Of a stretch of 64,000 bases of DNA, positions 1 to 11,643 are shown in pieces. The stretch is from Halicephalobus mephisto (lineage: Eukaryota; Nematoda; Chromadorea; Rhabditida; Panagrolaimidae). How positions within the stretch are numbered: position 1 is the first letter of the stretch; every line of letters starts with the position of its first letter. The DNA is taken from NCBI GenBank assembly GCA_009193035.1, contig SWDT01000007.1, forward strand, positions 124,001-188,000, read 5' to 3'. The position numbers and the translations under genes are program-made. The notes beneath the pieces were generated by a model that was not told the origin of the DNA, made no database searches, and saw nothing but the letters and a program-made list of their open reading frames with translations.

Positions 1-480
1 TTAAAAATTAAGAAATTTAAAAATTTTTAAAAAATTTAAGAAATTCAAAATTTTAAAAATCTAAGAATATTCGAAATTTTAAAAATTTAAGAAAATTTAA
101 AATTTTTTAAATTTTAAGAAAATTCAAAATTTTAAAAATCTAAGAATATTCGAAAATTTAAAAAAATTTAAGAAAATTTAAAATTTTTAAAAAATTAAAA
201 AATTTTTAAAAAAAAAAAATTTAAGAAATTTAAAAATTTTTAAAAAATTTAAGAAAATTCAAAATTTTAAAAATCTAAGAATATTCGAAATTTTTAAAAT
301 TTAAGAAATTTAAAAATTTTTTAAATTTAAGAAAATTCAAAATTTTTAAAAAACCAAAAAAATCGAAAATTTTAAAATACTTCGAAAACTTAAAAAAAAT
401 TAAAAATTTTAAGAAAATTGAAAATGTTTTAAAAAGTTAGAAATTTTGAGGAAATTTAAAAAACATGACAAAAAATTTTT
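1..480. repeat. AT-rich tandem repeat, no gene
   Basis: Degenerate tandem units of A/T runs broken by short pieces such as AAGAATATTCGAAA and AAGAAAATTCAAAA. No open reading frame or splice signal pattern suggests a gene. Confidence 0.8.
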
Positions 481-589
481 AAAAATTATATTGTAGTTTT
501 TTCTCACCACGAAATTTATGAATAAATATCAATGCCAAAGTTCATCAAGAGGTCAAAATCAAATTGAATTTTTTATTAAAATTGTATTT

Positions 590-1500
590 GTCAATCTGTT
601 CGAATATTGCAAGCAAACTGCAGGTTCTGTTTTAATATTAACCTACTTGCCATAATGTTGCGCGCAAACTGCAAATTTTGTTTTTACTTTGACTTTGATG
701 TTGGCCTGTCATAATGTTGCGCGCAAACTGCAGATTTCACTCTAACTTTGATTTTGATGTTGATTTCTCAGAAATAATATTGCGCGCAACCTGCAGAATT
801 GATTTTGATTTCGGTGTCGACTAACGTATTACAACTTTGCGCGCAACCTGCTGATTTGATTTTAAATTCGATTTCTCTGCAATAATATTGCGCGCAACCT
901 GCAGAATTGACTTCGATTTCTCAGCAATAATGTTGCGCGCAACCTGCAGAATTGATTTTGATTTTGGTGTCGACTAACGTATTATAACGTTGCGCGCAAC
1001 CTGCAGAATTGATTTTGATTTTGGTGTCGACTAACGTATTACAACTTTGCACGCAACCTGCTGATTTGATTTTAAATTCGATTTCTCTGCAATAATATTG
1101 CGCGCAACCTGCAGAATTGACTTCGATTTCTCAGCAATAATATTGCGCGCAACCTGCAGAATTGATTTTGATTTCGGTGTCGACTAACGTATTATAACGT
1201 TGCGCGCAACCTGCTGATTTGATTTTAAATTCGATTTCTCTGCAATAATGTTACTTGTAAGCTGCAGAATTGACTTTGACTTCAGTGTCAACTAACGTAT
1301 TATAACGTTGCGCGCAACCTACAGAATTGACTTTTATTTTGACGTCGATTTCCTTGCTATAATGTTGCATGCAACCTGCAGAATTGATTCTGACGTTGAC
1401 TTCTCTACCATAATGTTGCGCGCAACCTGCAAATGTGATTCTGACGTTGATTTTTACAAATTTCGTAGTGTTTCAAAATTAACATTTTATTTTTATTTAA
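590..1500. repeat. Satellite with TTGCGCGCAACCTGCAG core
   Basis: About 14 tandem monomers of roughly 55-65 bp. Each carries a palindromic TTGCGCGCAA followed by CCTGCAG, then one of two spacers: one contains GGTGTCGACTAACGTATTA, the other TTTCTCAGCAATAAT. Monomers at the left edge and near 1250 and 1370 are diverged (ACTTGTAAGC, GCATGC). A short open frame at 1308-1535 is only the repeat read in one phase. Confidence 0.9.
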
Positions 1501-1643
1501 ATCTTCGATTTTCTCAGAAAACGTATTATATGTAAAATTTCCAAATATGAATTATATCTACCTAAATTCCCAAAAAATAAATTTTAAAATTTACAGTATG
1601 ATAATAAAAATTTGCTTATTTTTGGACATAAAAAATGGAATTT

Positions 1644-3929
1644 TTACAATTTCCAAAAAATTGGATAATTCAAAAAATTGTCTGGATCGTGTCTTTGTGG
1701 AGAACGGCATCGATGACTGCAGCCATTCCAGCAGCATTTCTTGTTTCCGAAACAGTGGTCGTCGAGGGAACAATCAGATGTGCAAATTTTGATTATTTCA
1801 TAGTTGTCTTCCTTTGGACATTTTCCTGGTTTTTCTGTAAAAAAATAATAAAATTCTGAAAAACCGTCTCGAATGGAATTTCTAGAATTTTCCAGTCGAG
1901 ACCAAAATTTTCAAAATTAGTGTTTAAGTAATTCTAAAAAGTACTAAATTAGATTATTCAAAAAAAAAATAATAAAATTTCAAAAAATTGTCTCGAATGG
2001 AATTTTTAGAACTTTCCAGTCGGGACTCAAAACTGTCAAAATTATTATTTAAGTAATTCTAAAAAGTACTAAATTAGATTATTCAAAAAAAAAATAATAA
2101 AATTTCAAAAAACCGTCTCGAGTGGAATTTTTTAAATTTTCCAGTCGGGACCCAAAATTGTAAAATTTGAGTTTAAGTAATTCTAAAAAGTACTAAATTA
2201 GATTATTCAAAAAATATATAATGAAATTCCAAAAAATCATCTCAAGTGGAATTTTTAGAATTTTCCAGTCGAGACTCAAAACTGTCAAAATTATTATTTA
2301 AGTAATTCTAAAAAGTACTAAATTATGTTATTTAACAAAATTAATTACGAAATTCCGAAAAATCATCTCAAGTGGAATTTCTAGAATTTTCCAATCGAGA
2401 CCAAAACTGTCAAAATTAGTATTTAAATTTTTTTTATTTTAGAAATATTTTAGATTTTTTGAATTTTTAAGTTTTTTTATTTTAAATAAAATTAAAAAAT
2501 TCGAACCACTTGAATTTACTCCGATGTGACTTGGCCAAAGAAGAACCTGGTTTCTGAATCCTCTAGAACCGTCTTTGATTTTCCTTTCTTTCGGATAATT
2601 GGTTCCACTGGGAGAAATCAAATTTTCCGGAACGTCTATTTCCGGAATTTTCGATTTTCTTTGTCCAATTTTTGGTTTTTCTATTCTGAGACGATTTTGT
2701 GACTTCGGTCGTTGCAGGACAATTTTGGAACATTCGGAACTGTCGATGGGATTCAGATGAGAATCGTAGTAAATTGGAGAACATCCCCCGTGGCAATTCT
2801 CAGGCACACAGTATCGGGCTCTGGAACAAGAGGTCCTGAAGAATATACAGGGATCCAGAAGACATCTCACCCCAGAGGCCTTTCCTGAAAAATTTCCTTT
2901 TTCATTTTACCAAAGTTAACAGTCAAAGTTCGATATCAAAGATCGATGTTGATGTTAACAGCCAAAGTTCGGTATTAAAGTTCAAAGTCTAATTTTGGGG
3001 TCAAAGGTGATCATCAAAATTCGAAGTCTAATTTTGAGGTCGAAGTTGATCATCAAAATTCGAAGTCAAAGTTTGAGATCGAAGTTGATCATCAAAGGTC
3101 AAAGTCAAATTTTGAGATCGAAGTTGATCATCAAAATTCGAAGTCAAAGTTGATCATCAAAGTTCGAAGTCAAAGTTTGAGGTCAAAGATGATCATCAAA
3201 GTTCGAAGTCAACCTTCGAAGTCGAAGTTGATCATCAAACTTGAATTTCAAAGTTGATCATCAAAGTTCGAGCTTAAAGTTTGATGACTAACCATGATTA
3301 CGAACTATAGTAATCAACTTTGACGTTCAATTTAGGCTGTTAATTTTGACAATCAACTTTGATTACGAGCTTTAACTATAAAGTTCGAACTTAAATTTTG
3401 ATAGTCAATTTCGACCTTAAACTTTGAAGATCAACTTAGAATTAAAGTTTGATACTCAACTTTGATGACTAACTTAGAATTAAAGTTTGATACTCAACTT
3501 TGAAGATCAACTTCGATTTCAAAATTTGACTATGAACTTTGAAGATCAACTTAGAATTAAAGTTTGATACTCAACTTTGAAGATTAACTTCGATTTCAAA
3601 ATTTGACTATGAACTTTGAAGATCAACTTTAACCTTAAACTTTGATCTCGAACTTTGGTCGTCAATTGTAACTCCCAACTTCGATCTCAAACTCTGATTG
3701 TCGATTTTAACAGAATACAGTACTAAAGTTGAAAAAATAAAAACTCACCAGGACAACAGTAAGGAATAGCTACACATTTCAGATTACCGTATCTGGATTT
3801 TCTTAGTTGTTGACAAGGATCACATTTTGGTTCTCCTTTGGTTTCGTCAGAAGCCACAGGATGGCCTTCTGAATCCTTCCCTACAGTAATTCCGAAAAGA
3901 AACAAAAATAGAAAAATGAAAAACATCAT
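1644..3929 (-). CDS. Secreted cysteine-rich protein with C-terminal WAP domain
   Basis: Predicted 249-residue secreted protein in three exons: 3929-3749, 2884-2507 and 1834-1644; the phases join cleanly. The start is the first of two adjacent ATGs, just after a TTTCTAG acceptor that could be a trans-splice site. Residues 1-17 or so form a hydrophobic signal peptide (MMFFIFLFLFLFGITVG). A Cys-rich segment follows, with CDPC and YCCPG, then a CLLDPC...CVPENCHGGC module like those in many nematode and lustrin-type secreted proteins, then a basic linker, and finally a whey-acidic-protein core (KPGKCP, CSLDDHC, KKCC, GCSHRC) with the expected eight cysteines. WAP domains commonly inhibit proteases or act in matrix; which applies here is unknown. 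The donor at 2506 (G|GTTCGA) is the weakest junction. Both introns are filled with tandem repeats. Confidence 0.72.
1860..2440. repeat. Tandem repeat in WAP-gene intron 2
   Basis: Five copies of a roughly 118-bp unit containing CTAAAAAGTACTAAATTAGA and TTTTCCAGTCGAGACC. The unit includes the CAGTCGAGAC-type motif seen throughout the window. Confidence 0.85.
2925..3720. repeat. TCAAAGTTGATCATCAAAG-type repeat in WAP-gene intron 1
   Basis: Degenerate 15-30 bp units built from TCAAAGTTCGAAGTC and TTGATCATCAAAGTT on one side, and the reverse complement (GAACTTTGAAGATCAACTT) on the other, so the two halves of the intron can pair. The same type of sequence fills introns at 6000-6360 and 47810-48260. 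Confidence 0.85.
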
Positions 3930-4304
3930 TTCTAGAAAATTTTGGAACAAAATGCAAAAATTCTGGAAATCAGAGACTTTTGAAATTTTATCCGGCTGTG
4001 TTCGACAACTGTCAGTTTACTTTTTGGTCAATTTTATTATAATTTTACTTCCATTTTAAATATCACAAAATATTTTTAATTAAATATTAAATTTCAAAAA
4101 AAAATTCAAAAAAAATTTTTTTAATTTTTAAAAATAATGAAATATGTTTAAAAAATAAAAATTTTCAAATTTGAACACGTGGTCGATTTCGTAAAATTTG
4201 AGAAAACAAGCCGGAAATTTTTCCTAAAGTCAAAGGTCAACTTTTATGCACTTTAGAACTTTGCCGAACCGTTCTTCAAAGCACATGACAACACATGACT
4301 AGTG

Positions 4305-4775
4305 TTATATCCGGGTATTAACTAGCTACTGCATAAACAATCTAGGGCAACTGTCTCGAAGGGAAAATCCTACTTGAGAAATAGCGGATATACTGTCTAC
4401 TTGACGGACTGAAGGTGAACTAAATAACTAGTTAATTAATATATATGATTATTGTGTTTAATCTTTGCTATATCCGAGTATTAACTGATTAGTAGGTAAA
4501 CAATTTAGGGCAACTGTCTCGAAGAGAAAATCCTACTTGAGAAACAGCGGATATACTGTCTACGTGATCGACTGAAGGTGAACTAGTTAACTAATTAACT
4601 AGTTAATTAATATATATGATTATTGTGTTTAATCTTTGCTATATCTGAGTATTAACTGATTACTAGATAAACAATTTAGGGCAACTGTCTCGAAGGGAAA
4701 ATCCTACTTGAGAAACAGTGAATATACTGTCTACTTGACGGACTGAATATGAACTAGATAACTAATTAAATATCG
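4305..4775. repeat. Three tandem copies of a ~165-bp element
   Basis: Three copies, starting near 4305, 4473 and 4643, share GCTATATCCGAGTATTAACT, GGGCAACTGTCTCGAAG and GGATATACTGTCTAC. No coding potential. The surrounding 3930-4305 stretch is AT-rich with no recognisable gene. Confidence 0.8.
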
Positions 4776-4834
4776 GATTTAATGTATCGATATATCAAAA
4801 TGATTTTCATGTATTGATATATCATACACAATTC

Positions 4835-5005
4835 ACAAAGATTAACACAAAAAAACTAATTTTTGATCAAGTAAAAAAATGAAAGTCATTATTACTAAGT
4901 TACAATTTTGATCACAAATGTCAAATATTCATGCAAAATTTGACGATTGAGTTACATTTCACAATTGTTAAGAAGTCAAAAATTACGCTTTTTGTGTACC
5001 TAATG
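4835..5005. mobile_element. MITE-like palindromic element (single copy)
   Basis: Terminal inverted repeats of the form CACAAAAAAACTAATTTTTG ... GTCAAAAATTACGCTTTTTG flank an AT-rich core with CACAAATGTCAAATATTCAT. It matches the multicopy array at 40740-41615. Confidence 0.6.
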
Positions 5006-5079
5006 TTTTTGTTTGCTGTTTACAGTATATTTTCCATTGTTTACGATTTCGAGCTTCATGGGATCATTTTGCAGAAAAG

Positions 5080-5615
5080 TTAATTTTTTGATTTTTAGAA
5101 TAATACAATTTATTGCAAAATAATCTCTATAAAATCATTTTATACGGGTTACTGTAGTTTCTAAATAATTCTTAAATTTCGTGTCAGGACCATTAAAAAA
5201 AGTTAATTTTTCGATCAATTACGAAATAATTTTTATAAAAGTTTCTGTAGTTTCTAAATAATTCTTAAATTTCGTGTCAGGACCAATTTAAGAAGAAAAG
5301 TTAATTTTTTGATTAATTACGAAGTAATTTTTACAAAAGTTACTGTAGTTTCCAAAAACTTAAAAATTCGTGTCAGGACCATTAAAAAAAGTTAATTTTT
5401 CGATCAATTACGAAATAAATTTTATAAAATAATTTTTATAAAAGTTACTGTAGTTTCTAAGAACTTAAAAATTCGTGTCAGGACCAATTAAAGAAAAAAA
5501 GTTAATTATTTGATTAATTACGAAATAATTTTTATAAAAGTTACTGTAGTTTCCAAGAACTTAAAAATTTGTGTCAGGACCATTTTTAAAAAAGTTAATT
5601 TTTTGATTTTATTGA
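5080..5615. repeat. ~95-bp tandem repeat upstream of the GT11 gene
   Basis: About six copies with GTTACTGTAGTTTCTAA, AAAAATTCGTGTCAGGACCA and GTTAATTTTTTGATTAATTA. It carries the dispersed CGTGTCAGGACC motif. The promoter of the downstream gene must lie in or just after this repeat. Confidence 0.85.
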
Positions 5616-5762
5616 AACTTAAAAATAATAAAAAAAAATTTTTATGGCAGTTTTAAAAATATCCAAATAAAGCAATCTTTGAAATGGGAGTGTTCTTTTC
5701 GAAGACGGGGTTCCTCGGACCGATCGATACGGCCATTTTTATCAGAAATGGAATAGCCAAAA

Positions 5763-8112
5763 ATGGAAAAAAAGGTCCCATCTTCATTATTTAATATATT
5801 TAGTTTTTTAATTTTAATATTATTTATTTCTTTTTATTTCATTATTATTAAAGATGAAAGAGACGCAGAAATCACCACGATTCCGGACCATTACAGTATA
5901 TTGCATATTCCTCGTGTGGATCCTAGTGATTCAAAATTGAACGTCACTGGTTAGATTTTTGAATTTCCTAAACAAGTACAGTAATCTGTATTTTATATTA
6001 CCAAAGTTGATCATCAAAGTTTGAAACTGGACTTCGATTTCAAAGTTTAAAATAAAAATTCGAAATCAAAATTATTCATCAAACTTTGATCTCGAACTTT
6101 GACGATCAACATCAACCTCAAAGTTAATCGTTTAAATCTAAAATCAAAGTTCGACATCAAAGTCTGAAAGCGAACTTGATAGTCAAAGTTCAAAATCAAA
6201 ATTAATCGTTTAAATCTAAAATCAAAGTTCAAAATCAAAGTTAATCGTTTAAATCTAAAGTCAAAATCAAAATTAATCGTTTAAATCTAAAATTAAAGTT
6301 CAACATCAAAATTTAAAATCGAACTTGATAGTCAAAGTTGGACATCAAAATTCCGACTTTCGTGTCAAGACCCATTTTATAAAGTTCATATATGATCGAC
6401 TACGAAATAGTTGTCATCTAAAATCAAAATTGTAAACTACCGTAATTTGTAAAAACTTAAAAATTCTGAGACAATTTTTTAATAAAATCATAATTTTCTG
6501 AATTTAGAACCTCCAAAAGTGGTTTTGAAAAAATTCGATAGATTCATTTTTGCTTCTTACGGTACTTGTAGCGGGATAGGGAACCAGATGTACAGGGTAG
6601 CGGCCCTCTACGGGATCGGGCTCCACCTGAACAGAACCCCCGGCTTCGATTCCAAAAAAAAATGCCAGAGGGACTACACTAAGGAATACATGTCAACTTT
6701 CCCCAACGTCATGAACCTTATCAGTTTCCACGTATGTTCATTTTTGAACATCTTCTAACCGCCCATTTCAGGACCTGAAAAGCCCTGAGGTCAGTCATTC
6801 CGTTTTCGGAGACAATTGTTGCAAATACGATGATCCAGAAATGTGAGATTTAAAAACAATTTTCGAAATCTTTGAAAATGTTTAAAATTATTAAAAATTA
6901 TTCTAAATTTTCAAAATTTTTCAAAATTATTCAAAATGTTTAAAATTTTTCTAAATTATTCTAAATTTTTCTAAATTATTCTATTTTTCTATTATTATAA
7001 ATTATTCAAAATTTTCTAAATTATTCAAAATGTTTAAAATTTTTCTAAATTTTTCTAAATTTTCTAAATTATTCTATTTTTCTATTATTATAAATTATTC
7101 AAAATTTTCTAAATTATTCAAAATTTTTCTATTTTTCTAAATTTTTCTATTTTTCAAAATTATTCTAAATTTTTCTAAATTTTTCTAAATTTTCTAAATT
7201 ATTCAAAATGTTTAAAATTTTTCTAAATTTTCTAAATTTTTTCTTAATTTTTTAAATTTTTTGGAATTTCTTAAAATTGAATAAGGATTTTTAAAATATT
7301 TAAAATCAGAAATTTTAAAAATTACTTTTTAATAAATTTTGTAATTTTTATTTTTTATTTTTGTAAAAATATGATTATTTTTAAAATATATTTTTAGATT
7401 ACATGACGTGCCTCAGAAGTACCTGATTCTGAATGGAAACTACTTTCAAACTTACAAGTACTTCCATCCGGTGAAGGACCACGTTAGAGAACTTTTTGAT
7501 TTCCATCCGAAGATCAAGGATACTGTAGAAGCCCATGGGAGAGAGCTATTCACCAACGACACGGACTCCCACAAGATGTGCATCCACGTCAGGAGAGGGG
7601 ACTTTGTCAGACACGAATTTCTCGAGACCAGGTCGGAATTCCTGATTCCAGCCATGGCTACAGTAAGAAACTTTACTTCTAAAAAATATCCCAAGAAGAA
7701 AATATCTTTGATTTTTTTGACTCAAGAAAAGGAATTTGTAAATTCACTTAATTTCGAAAAATCAGATTATTTCAAAATTTATCGTCCTGAACTCAAGACC
7801 AGAACTGAAAACATGTACTTCGGAATCAGATTCTGCGAGTCAATTCTGCTTTCTGCCAGCGGGTCCACTTTCGGGTTCTGGATCGCCTATCTGATGCCCG
7901 AGGGCAGTCCTGTCTTCTACAACGGCCAAATCGCCGAAATCCGAGGAAAAGGCGGATATCCCAAGGATTTACTCGATTACGACGGATTTCCAAAAAATTG
8001 GAACATGCTCGAATTTGACAAATCAAAAAATACCGTAATCATCGATAATCGATGGTATTTTGAAAAATTCGGATTTGGTAATATATCTAATAAAGATGCC
8101 ATTCATTTGTAA
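5763..8112 (+). CDS. GT11-family fucosyltransferase-like type II membrane protein
   Basis: Predicted 398-residue Golgi glycosyltransferase of the alpha-1,2-fucosyltransferase family (GT11), which moves fucose from GDP-fucose to glycan acceptors. Four exons: 5763-5949, 6508-6731, 6772-6842 and 7398-8112, phases consistent. A short lysine-containing N-terminus and one hydrophobic segment (about residues 9-28) form a type II signal anchor. The catalytic region begins with a glycine-rich GIGNQMYRVAALYGI element, typical of this family. The GDP-fucose-binding motif HVRRGDF is at about residues 224-230. Near the end, SASGSTFGFWIAYL matches the family's Ser/Thr-rich conserved motif. Two N-glycosylation sequons (NDT, NFT) are visible. 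Many nematodes have expanded this family, so an orthologue cannot be named. An AATAAA lies at 8325-8330. Confidence 0.85.
6000..6360. repeat. TCAAAGTT-type repeat in GT11 intron 1
   Basis: Degenerate units such as AATCAAAGTTCGACATCAAA and AATCGTTTAAATCTAAAATC. Same family as the repeats at 2925-3720 and 47810-48260. Confidence 0.8.
6850..7310. repeat. TTCTAAATTTTTC microsatellite in GT11 intron 3
   Basis: Irregular repetition of AAATTATTC, AAAATTTTTC and TAAATTTTTC units fills nearly all of the intron 6843-7397. Confidence 0.85.
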
Positions 8113-8369
8113 ATAAATTCAAAATTATTAAAAAACATTGAAAAATTAAACATTTAAAATTTTCAAAAATGGTCCTGACACGAATTTTGAATTTTCAATC
8201 TCGATTGAAAAATTCCGAAATTTTAATTTTAAAAATTCCAAAAAAATTCATAAAAAATGATTTTTAATTTTTACTGTATTACTTTCTAATTTTGTTCAGC
8301 AATTGTAATCAAATGTTATTTTTAAATAAATTATTGTCCGTAATTAAATAAAATCAGATGTTGAGAGCA

Positions 8370-8832
8370 ACGACTAAAGGAAATTGCCTAAAATAGTAAG
8401 GCTCACATGACGTTTTTCTAGAACCCTTCTCCCTTGTAAGTTTTACATATTTTAGGTAAGCTCCCTAAATTAAAAAAGGATAAAATAAGTTATAAGGGAG
8501 ATTGCCTAAAATAGTAAGGCTTATATGGTGCTTTTCTGGAACCCCTCCCCCCTTGTAAGCCTTACATACTTTAGGTAAGTTCTCTAAATTAAAAAAGGAT
8601 AAAACAACTTATAAGGGAGTTTGCCTAAAATACGTAAGACTTATATGGCACTTTTCTGGAACCCCTCCCCCCTTGTAAGTTTTACATATTTTAGATAAGT
8701 TCCCTAAATTAAAAAAAGGATAAAATAAGTTATAAGGGAGATTGCCTAAAATACGTAAGGCTCATATAACGCTTTTCTAGAACCCTTCTCCCCTTGTAAG
8801 CCTTACATATTTTAGGTAAGCTCCCTAAGCAG
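8370..8832. mobile_element. Four tandem copies of a foldback MITE
   Basis: Each copy of about 115 bp starts near GGGAGATTGCCTAAAATA and ends with its near reverse complement TATTTTAGGTAAGCTCCC, so the arms of about 28 nt can pair. A constant linker (AAATTAAAAAAGGATAAAA) separates copies, giving a period of about 120 bp. No protein-coding capacity. Confidence 0.75.
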
Positions 8833-9640
8833 TGGATTTTGTGGAGAACTTTTTGGCAAATAAAATTGACGAATCTTTGAGATTGAAAATGTAGTATAGG
8901 TCTTCGGGGCTGCGTAATGTTGAGTATTCAATGATAGTTACATAGCTCCGAGACCAAACGGAGAATTAAAGTTCCTACCATAAGTAGTTTGCTAAATAAG
9001 TTTATTCAACATTATCAAGCGAATACAAAAGAGAAGTCTCCTCACGGTCGTTAACTAGGATCGACGGAGCTCCACGAAAATCTAATAGATTAAATAAAAC
9101 GATCTGTTGACAGAGTCGAAGATAAAAAAGAGAAATAGGAAAAGAGAAAGCCAAAAAAATACGTGTTCCGCGTCTACGTAAAAGAGGAAAAACGGAGAAA
9201 GAAGAGTCCCGCAACGAAAGAAAAAAACGCGGGCGAAAAAACTTTCGTAATTTTTATTATTAATTTTTCCAAGAGATAAAGCTGGGCGTTTTTTATATAT
9301 TTTTTCTGGCTGCGACTTGCTACTATCTACATCTGGTCCCGTCCAGTAGAAGAAGTATAGAATCCGTAAACCTCTTTACAACATCTGATTTTCTGTCCCC
9401 GTGAAGTTCAGTTTTGCTAGTTTTATATTGCGATCTGGACGCGTCGGCTGATATGGTGGAGATTCCCCGAGGGGATAATGTAGTTGACTTTACGTATATC
9501 ATTTACACCAAAAAGGCTTGGTTGACTTCAAATGACTGTACACAGTTAATCCCCAGTTATACTTCTCTATTTCGCAATATTTATCTCATTTATTTCGTTT
9601 TTATTTTTTTTTATACTTTTTGATAATTAAATTAATTTAA
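8832..9640 (-). mobile_element. Possible solo LTR or LTR-like fragment
   Basis: This stretch has a base composition unlike its surroundings. Read on the minus strand it has a TATA-like TATATAAAAAACG (about 9289-9301) and an AATAAA about 300 nt downstream (about 8997-9003), the spacing expected of a retroelement LTR. A 60-bp piece at its lower-coordinate edge (8832-8890) recurs at 10131-10190. I could not define terminal TG/CA ends or a target-site duplication, and no gag or pol frame is present. Confidence 0.35.
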
Positions 9641-9749
9641 TATTTTAATTTAAAAAAGTGATTTAAAATGAATTTAAAAATCAGGGCTGTCGATTTCGGA
9701 AATTAAGGAATCGAATTCGAAAATCAAGAAATCGAACTCGAATCAAATC

Positions 9750-10045
9750 GTTAAAATTTGAAAAATCGAAGATGTCAAAAAATTGAAGATTCAAAAATCA
9801 AAGATTTCGAAAAATTGAAGATTTCGGAAAATTGAAGATTTCGAAAAATTAAAGATTTCGGAAAATTAAAGATTTCGGAAAATCAAAGATTTCGAAAAAT
9901 TGAAGATTTCGAAAAATTGAAGATTTCAAAAATTAAAGATTTCAAAAATTAAAGATTTCAAAAATCAAAGATTTCGAAAAATCGAAGATTTCAAAAATTG
10001 AAGATTTCGAAAAATTAAAGATTCCAAAAATTGAAAACTTCGAAA
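9750..10045. repeat. 17-bp AGATTTCGAAAAATTGA minisatellite
   Basis: About 16 tandem copies of a 15-17 bp unit (GAAGATTTCGAAAAATT and variants). An open frame on the minus strand here is repeat-derived. Confidence 0.9.
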
Positions 10046-10319
10046 AATCGACAACTCTGGTGAAAATTGAAAAGAAGAAAAATGGAAAGCAAATGTAGTT
10101 GGGAACAACCGTTGTGTAGCCGTAATAATTAAGCAATGGATTTTGTGGAGAATCTTTTGACAAATAAAACTGACGAATCTTTGAGATTGAAAGCTTGGTT
10201 GATTTTATATAATTTAAAAACAGCAAGTCGAAAATTTTTACTGAAAAATTAAAAATTAACAAAAATTACATACCGTAAATTTAATAAATTAAAAAATTTA
10301 ACAAAAAAATTCAATTTTA

Positions 10320-10762
10320 AAAAAATTAAAAAACAAAAAACCTTTAAAAAAATCAAAATTCAAGAAAATTTCAAATTTAAAAATAAAAAAGTTTTTTAAA
10401 TTTAAAAATTTTCTAAATATTTTTTAAATTTTAAAATAAAAAATTTTTAAAATATTTTAAAATTTTAAAATACAGTAATTTTCTAAATATTTTTAAATTT
10501 CAAAATAAAAAAATCTTCTAAATATTTTTAAATTTTAAAATACAGTAATTTGTTAAATATTTTTTAAATTTAAGAATAAAAAATTTTTTTAATATTTTTT
10601 AAATTTTAAAATACAGTAATTTTTTAAATATGTTGTAAATTTAAAAATAAAAAATTTTCTAAATATTTTTAAACTTTAAAATACAGTAATTTTTTAAATA
10701 TTTTTTAAATTTAAAAATTAAAAAAATTTTTTTAATATTTTTAAATTTTAAAATACAGTAAT
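10320..10762. repeat. ~70-bp AT-rich repeat with TACAGTAA
   Basis: Seven or so units of AAATTTTAAAATACAGTAA followed by A/T runs lie directly 3' of the chemoreceptor gene. Confidence 0.8.
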
Positions 10763-10764
10763 TT

Positions 10765-11643
10765 TTACCTTAGAAAATACAGCGAAAATATTCCAGGATA
10801 ATGGTAAATGGCATACAGTATCCCTGAGATGTACTTTAGTAGGTGGAATAAAGTTGAATTTTTTCCGAGTTCGAAAATGGATTTTAACTGGAGTAATGAA
10901 ATTAAAATTAATAAAGTTGAAGAAAAAATAGACTGAATTAATAACCGTATTTCAATTTTCGTCGTTTTGGATACTGTAACTTTTTTTCTGATAAAAAAAT
11001 ACGTAAAAATTCCCAAAAATAAAGAAAATCCGGATTGAGCACAATTCGCGACGGAAATGAACATCTGATTTTCGACCAAGTAAGCATTACAATTGGGAGA
11101 ATGACTGTCTAATCTACAGTAAATATCCCCAAAACTGAACCCGTTAATTATAAACGGATAAAAAACAAAAAATAAAATAATAAAAAACAAATATTTTCCA
11201 GACCAAAGAGTGTCGTAAAATTTGATCCAAACAAGAGCGCTGAACCTGTTGAGAGCAATAATAGTGTTGAAAATACCGAAAATTAACAAACAATACCACT
11301 GGATCAGATCCCCGGCCATCCTTATCCAAGTAATGTCGTATTGGGAGATTTCCTGGAGAGTATTGAACAAAACAAAGATGACGTCGACAGAGCACCCGAT
11401 AAAAACCACTATGAAGTACCCGGTGTTCAGTTTTTCGTCTTTTTTGCAGAACATTGAAAATCCCAAAGGTACAATAGTCAAAAACTCCAAAAGTCCGAAT
11501 AAAAAAGTGCAAATATAAACAATATAAACGACGTCTTCTATGTTACTCAACGCTGTTCCGTCTTCTTCTTCTGTCATATTCATATTCATGTTCATACTCA
11601 TGTTCATATTCATATCCATGTTCATATCCATGTTCATGTTCAT
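10765..11643 (-). CDS. Nematode seven-transmembrane chemoreceptor (Srg superfamily type)
   Basis: A 292-residue predicted GPCR with seven hydrophobic segments (about residues 38-65, 75-98, 108-136, 150-172, 198-220, 228-252 and 262-291). The signature ALNRFSALVW after TM3, followed by YDTLWSGKYL, resembles the Srg superfamily (srg, srv, sru, srx), one of the large nematode chemosensory families; I cannot place it in a subfamily. The N-terminus is odd: the first 23 residues are a Met-Asn/Asp repeat encoded by a hexanucleotide repeat, giving about a dozen in-frame ATGs. The exon starts at 11671 after a TTTTCAG acceptor, leaving 28 nt of 5' UTR; a 30-nt upstream UTR exon may lie at 11722-11751. 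The last codons (CTAAGG, then TAA) overlap a splice donor, so a short extra 3' exon is possible. Confidence 0.8.
   Translation of the reverse strand: MNMNMDMNMDMNMNMSMNMNMNMTEEEDGTALSNIEDVVYIVYICTFLFGLLEFLTIVPLGFSMFCKKDEKLNTGYFIVVFIGCSVDVIFVLFNTLQEISQYDITWIRMAGDLIQWYCLLIFGIFNTIIALNRFSALVWIKFYDTLWSGKYLFFIILFFVFYPFIINGFSFGDIYCRLDSHSPNCNAYLVENQMFISVANCAQSGFSLFLGIFTYFFIRKKVTVSKTTKIEIRLLIQSIFSSTLLILISLLQLKSIFELGKNSTLFHLLKYISGILYAIYHYPGIFSLYFLR

Noticed and set aside
1308..1535. Open frame of 75 codons on the plus strand
   Set aside because: It is the left-end satellite read in one phase; the peptide repeats with the monomers.
9414..9623. 69-codon plus-strand frame
   Set aside because: Short, within the LTR-like stretch, ends in poly-T-encoded Phe/Ile, and has no homology I recognise.
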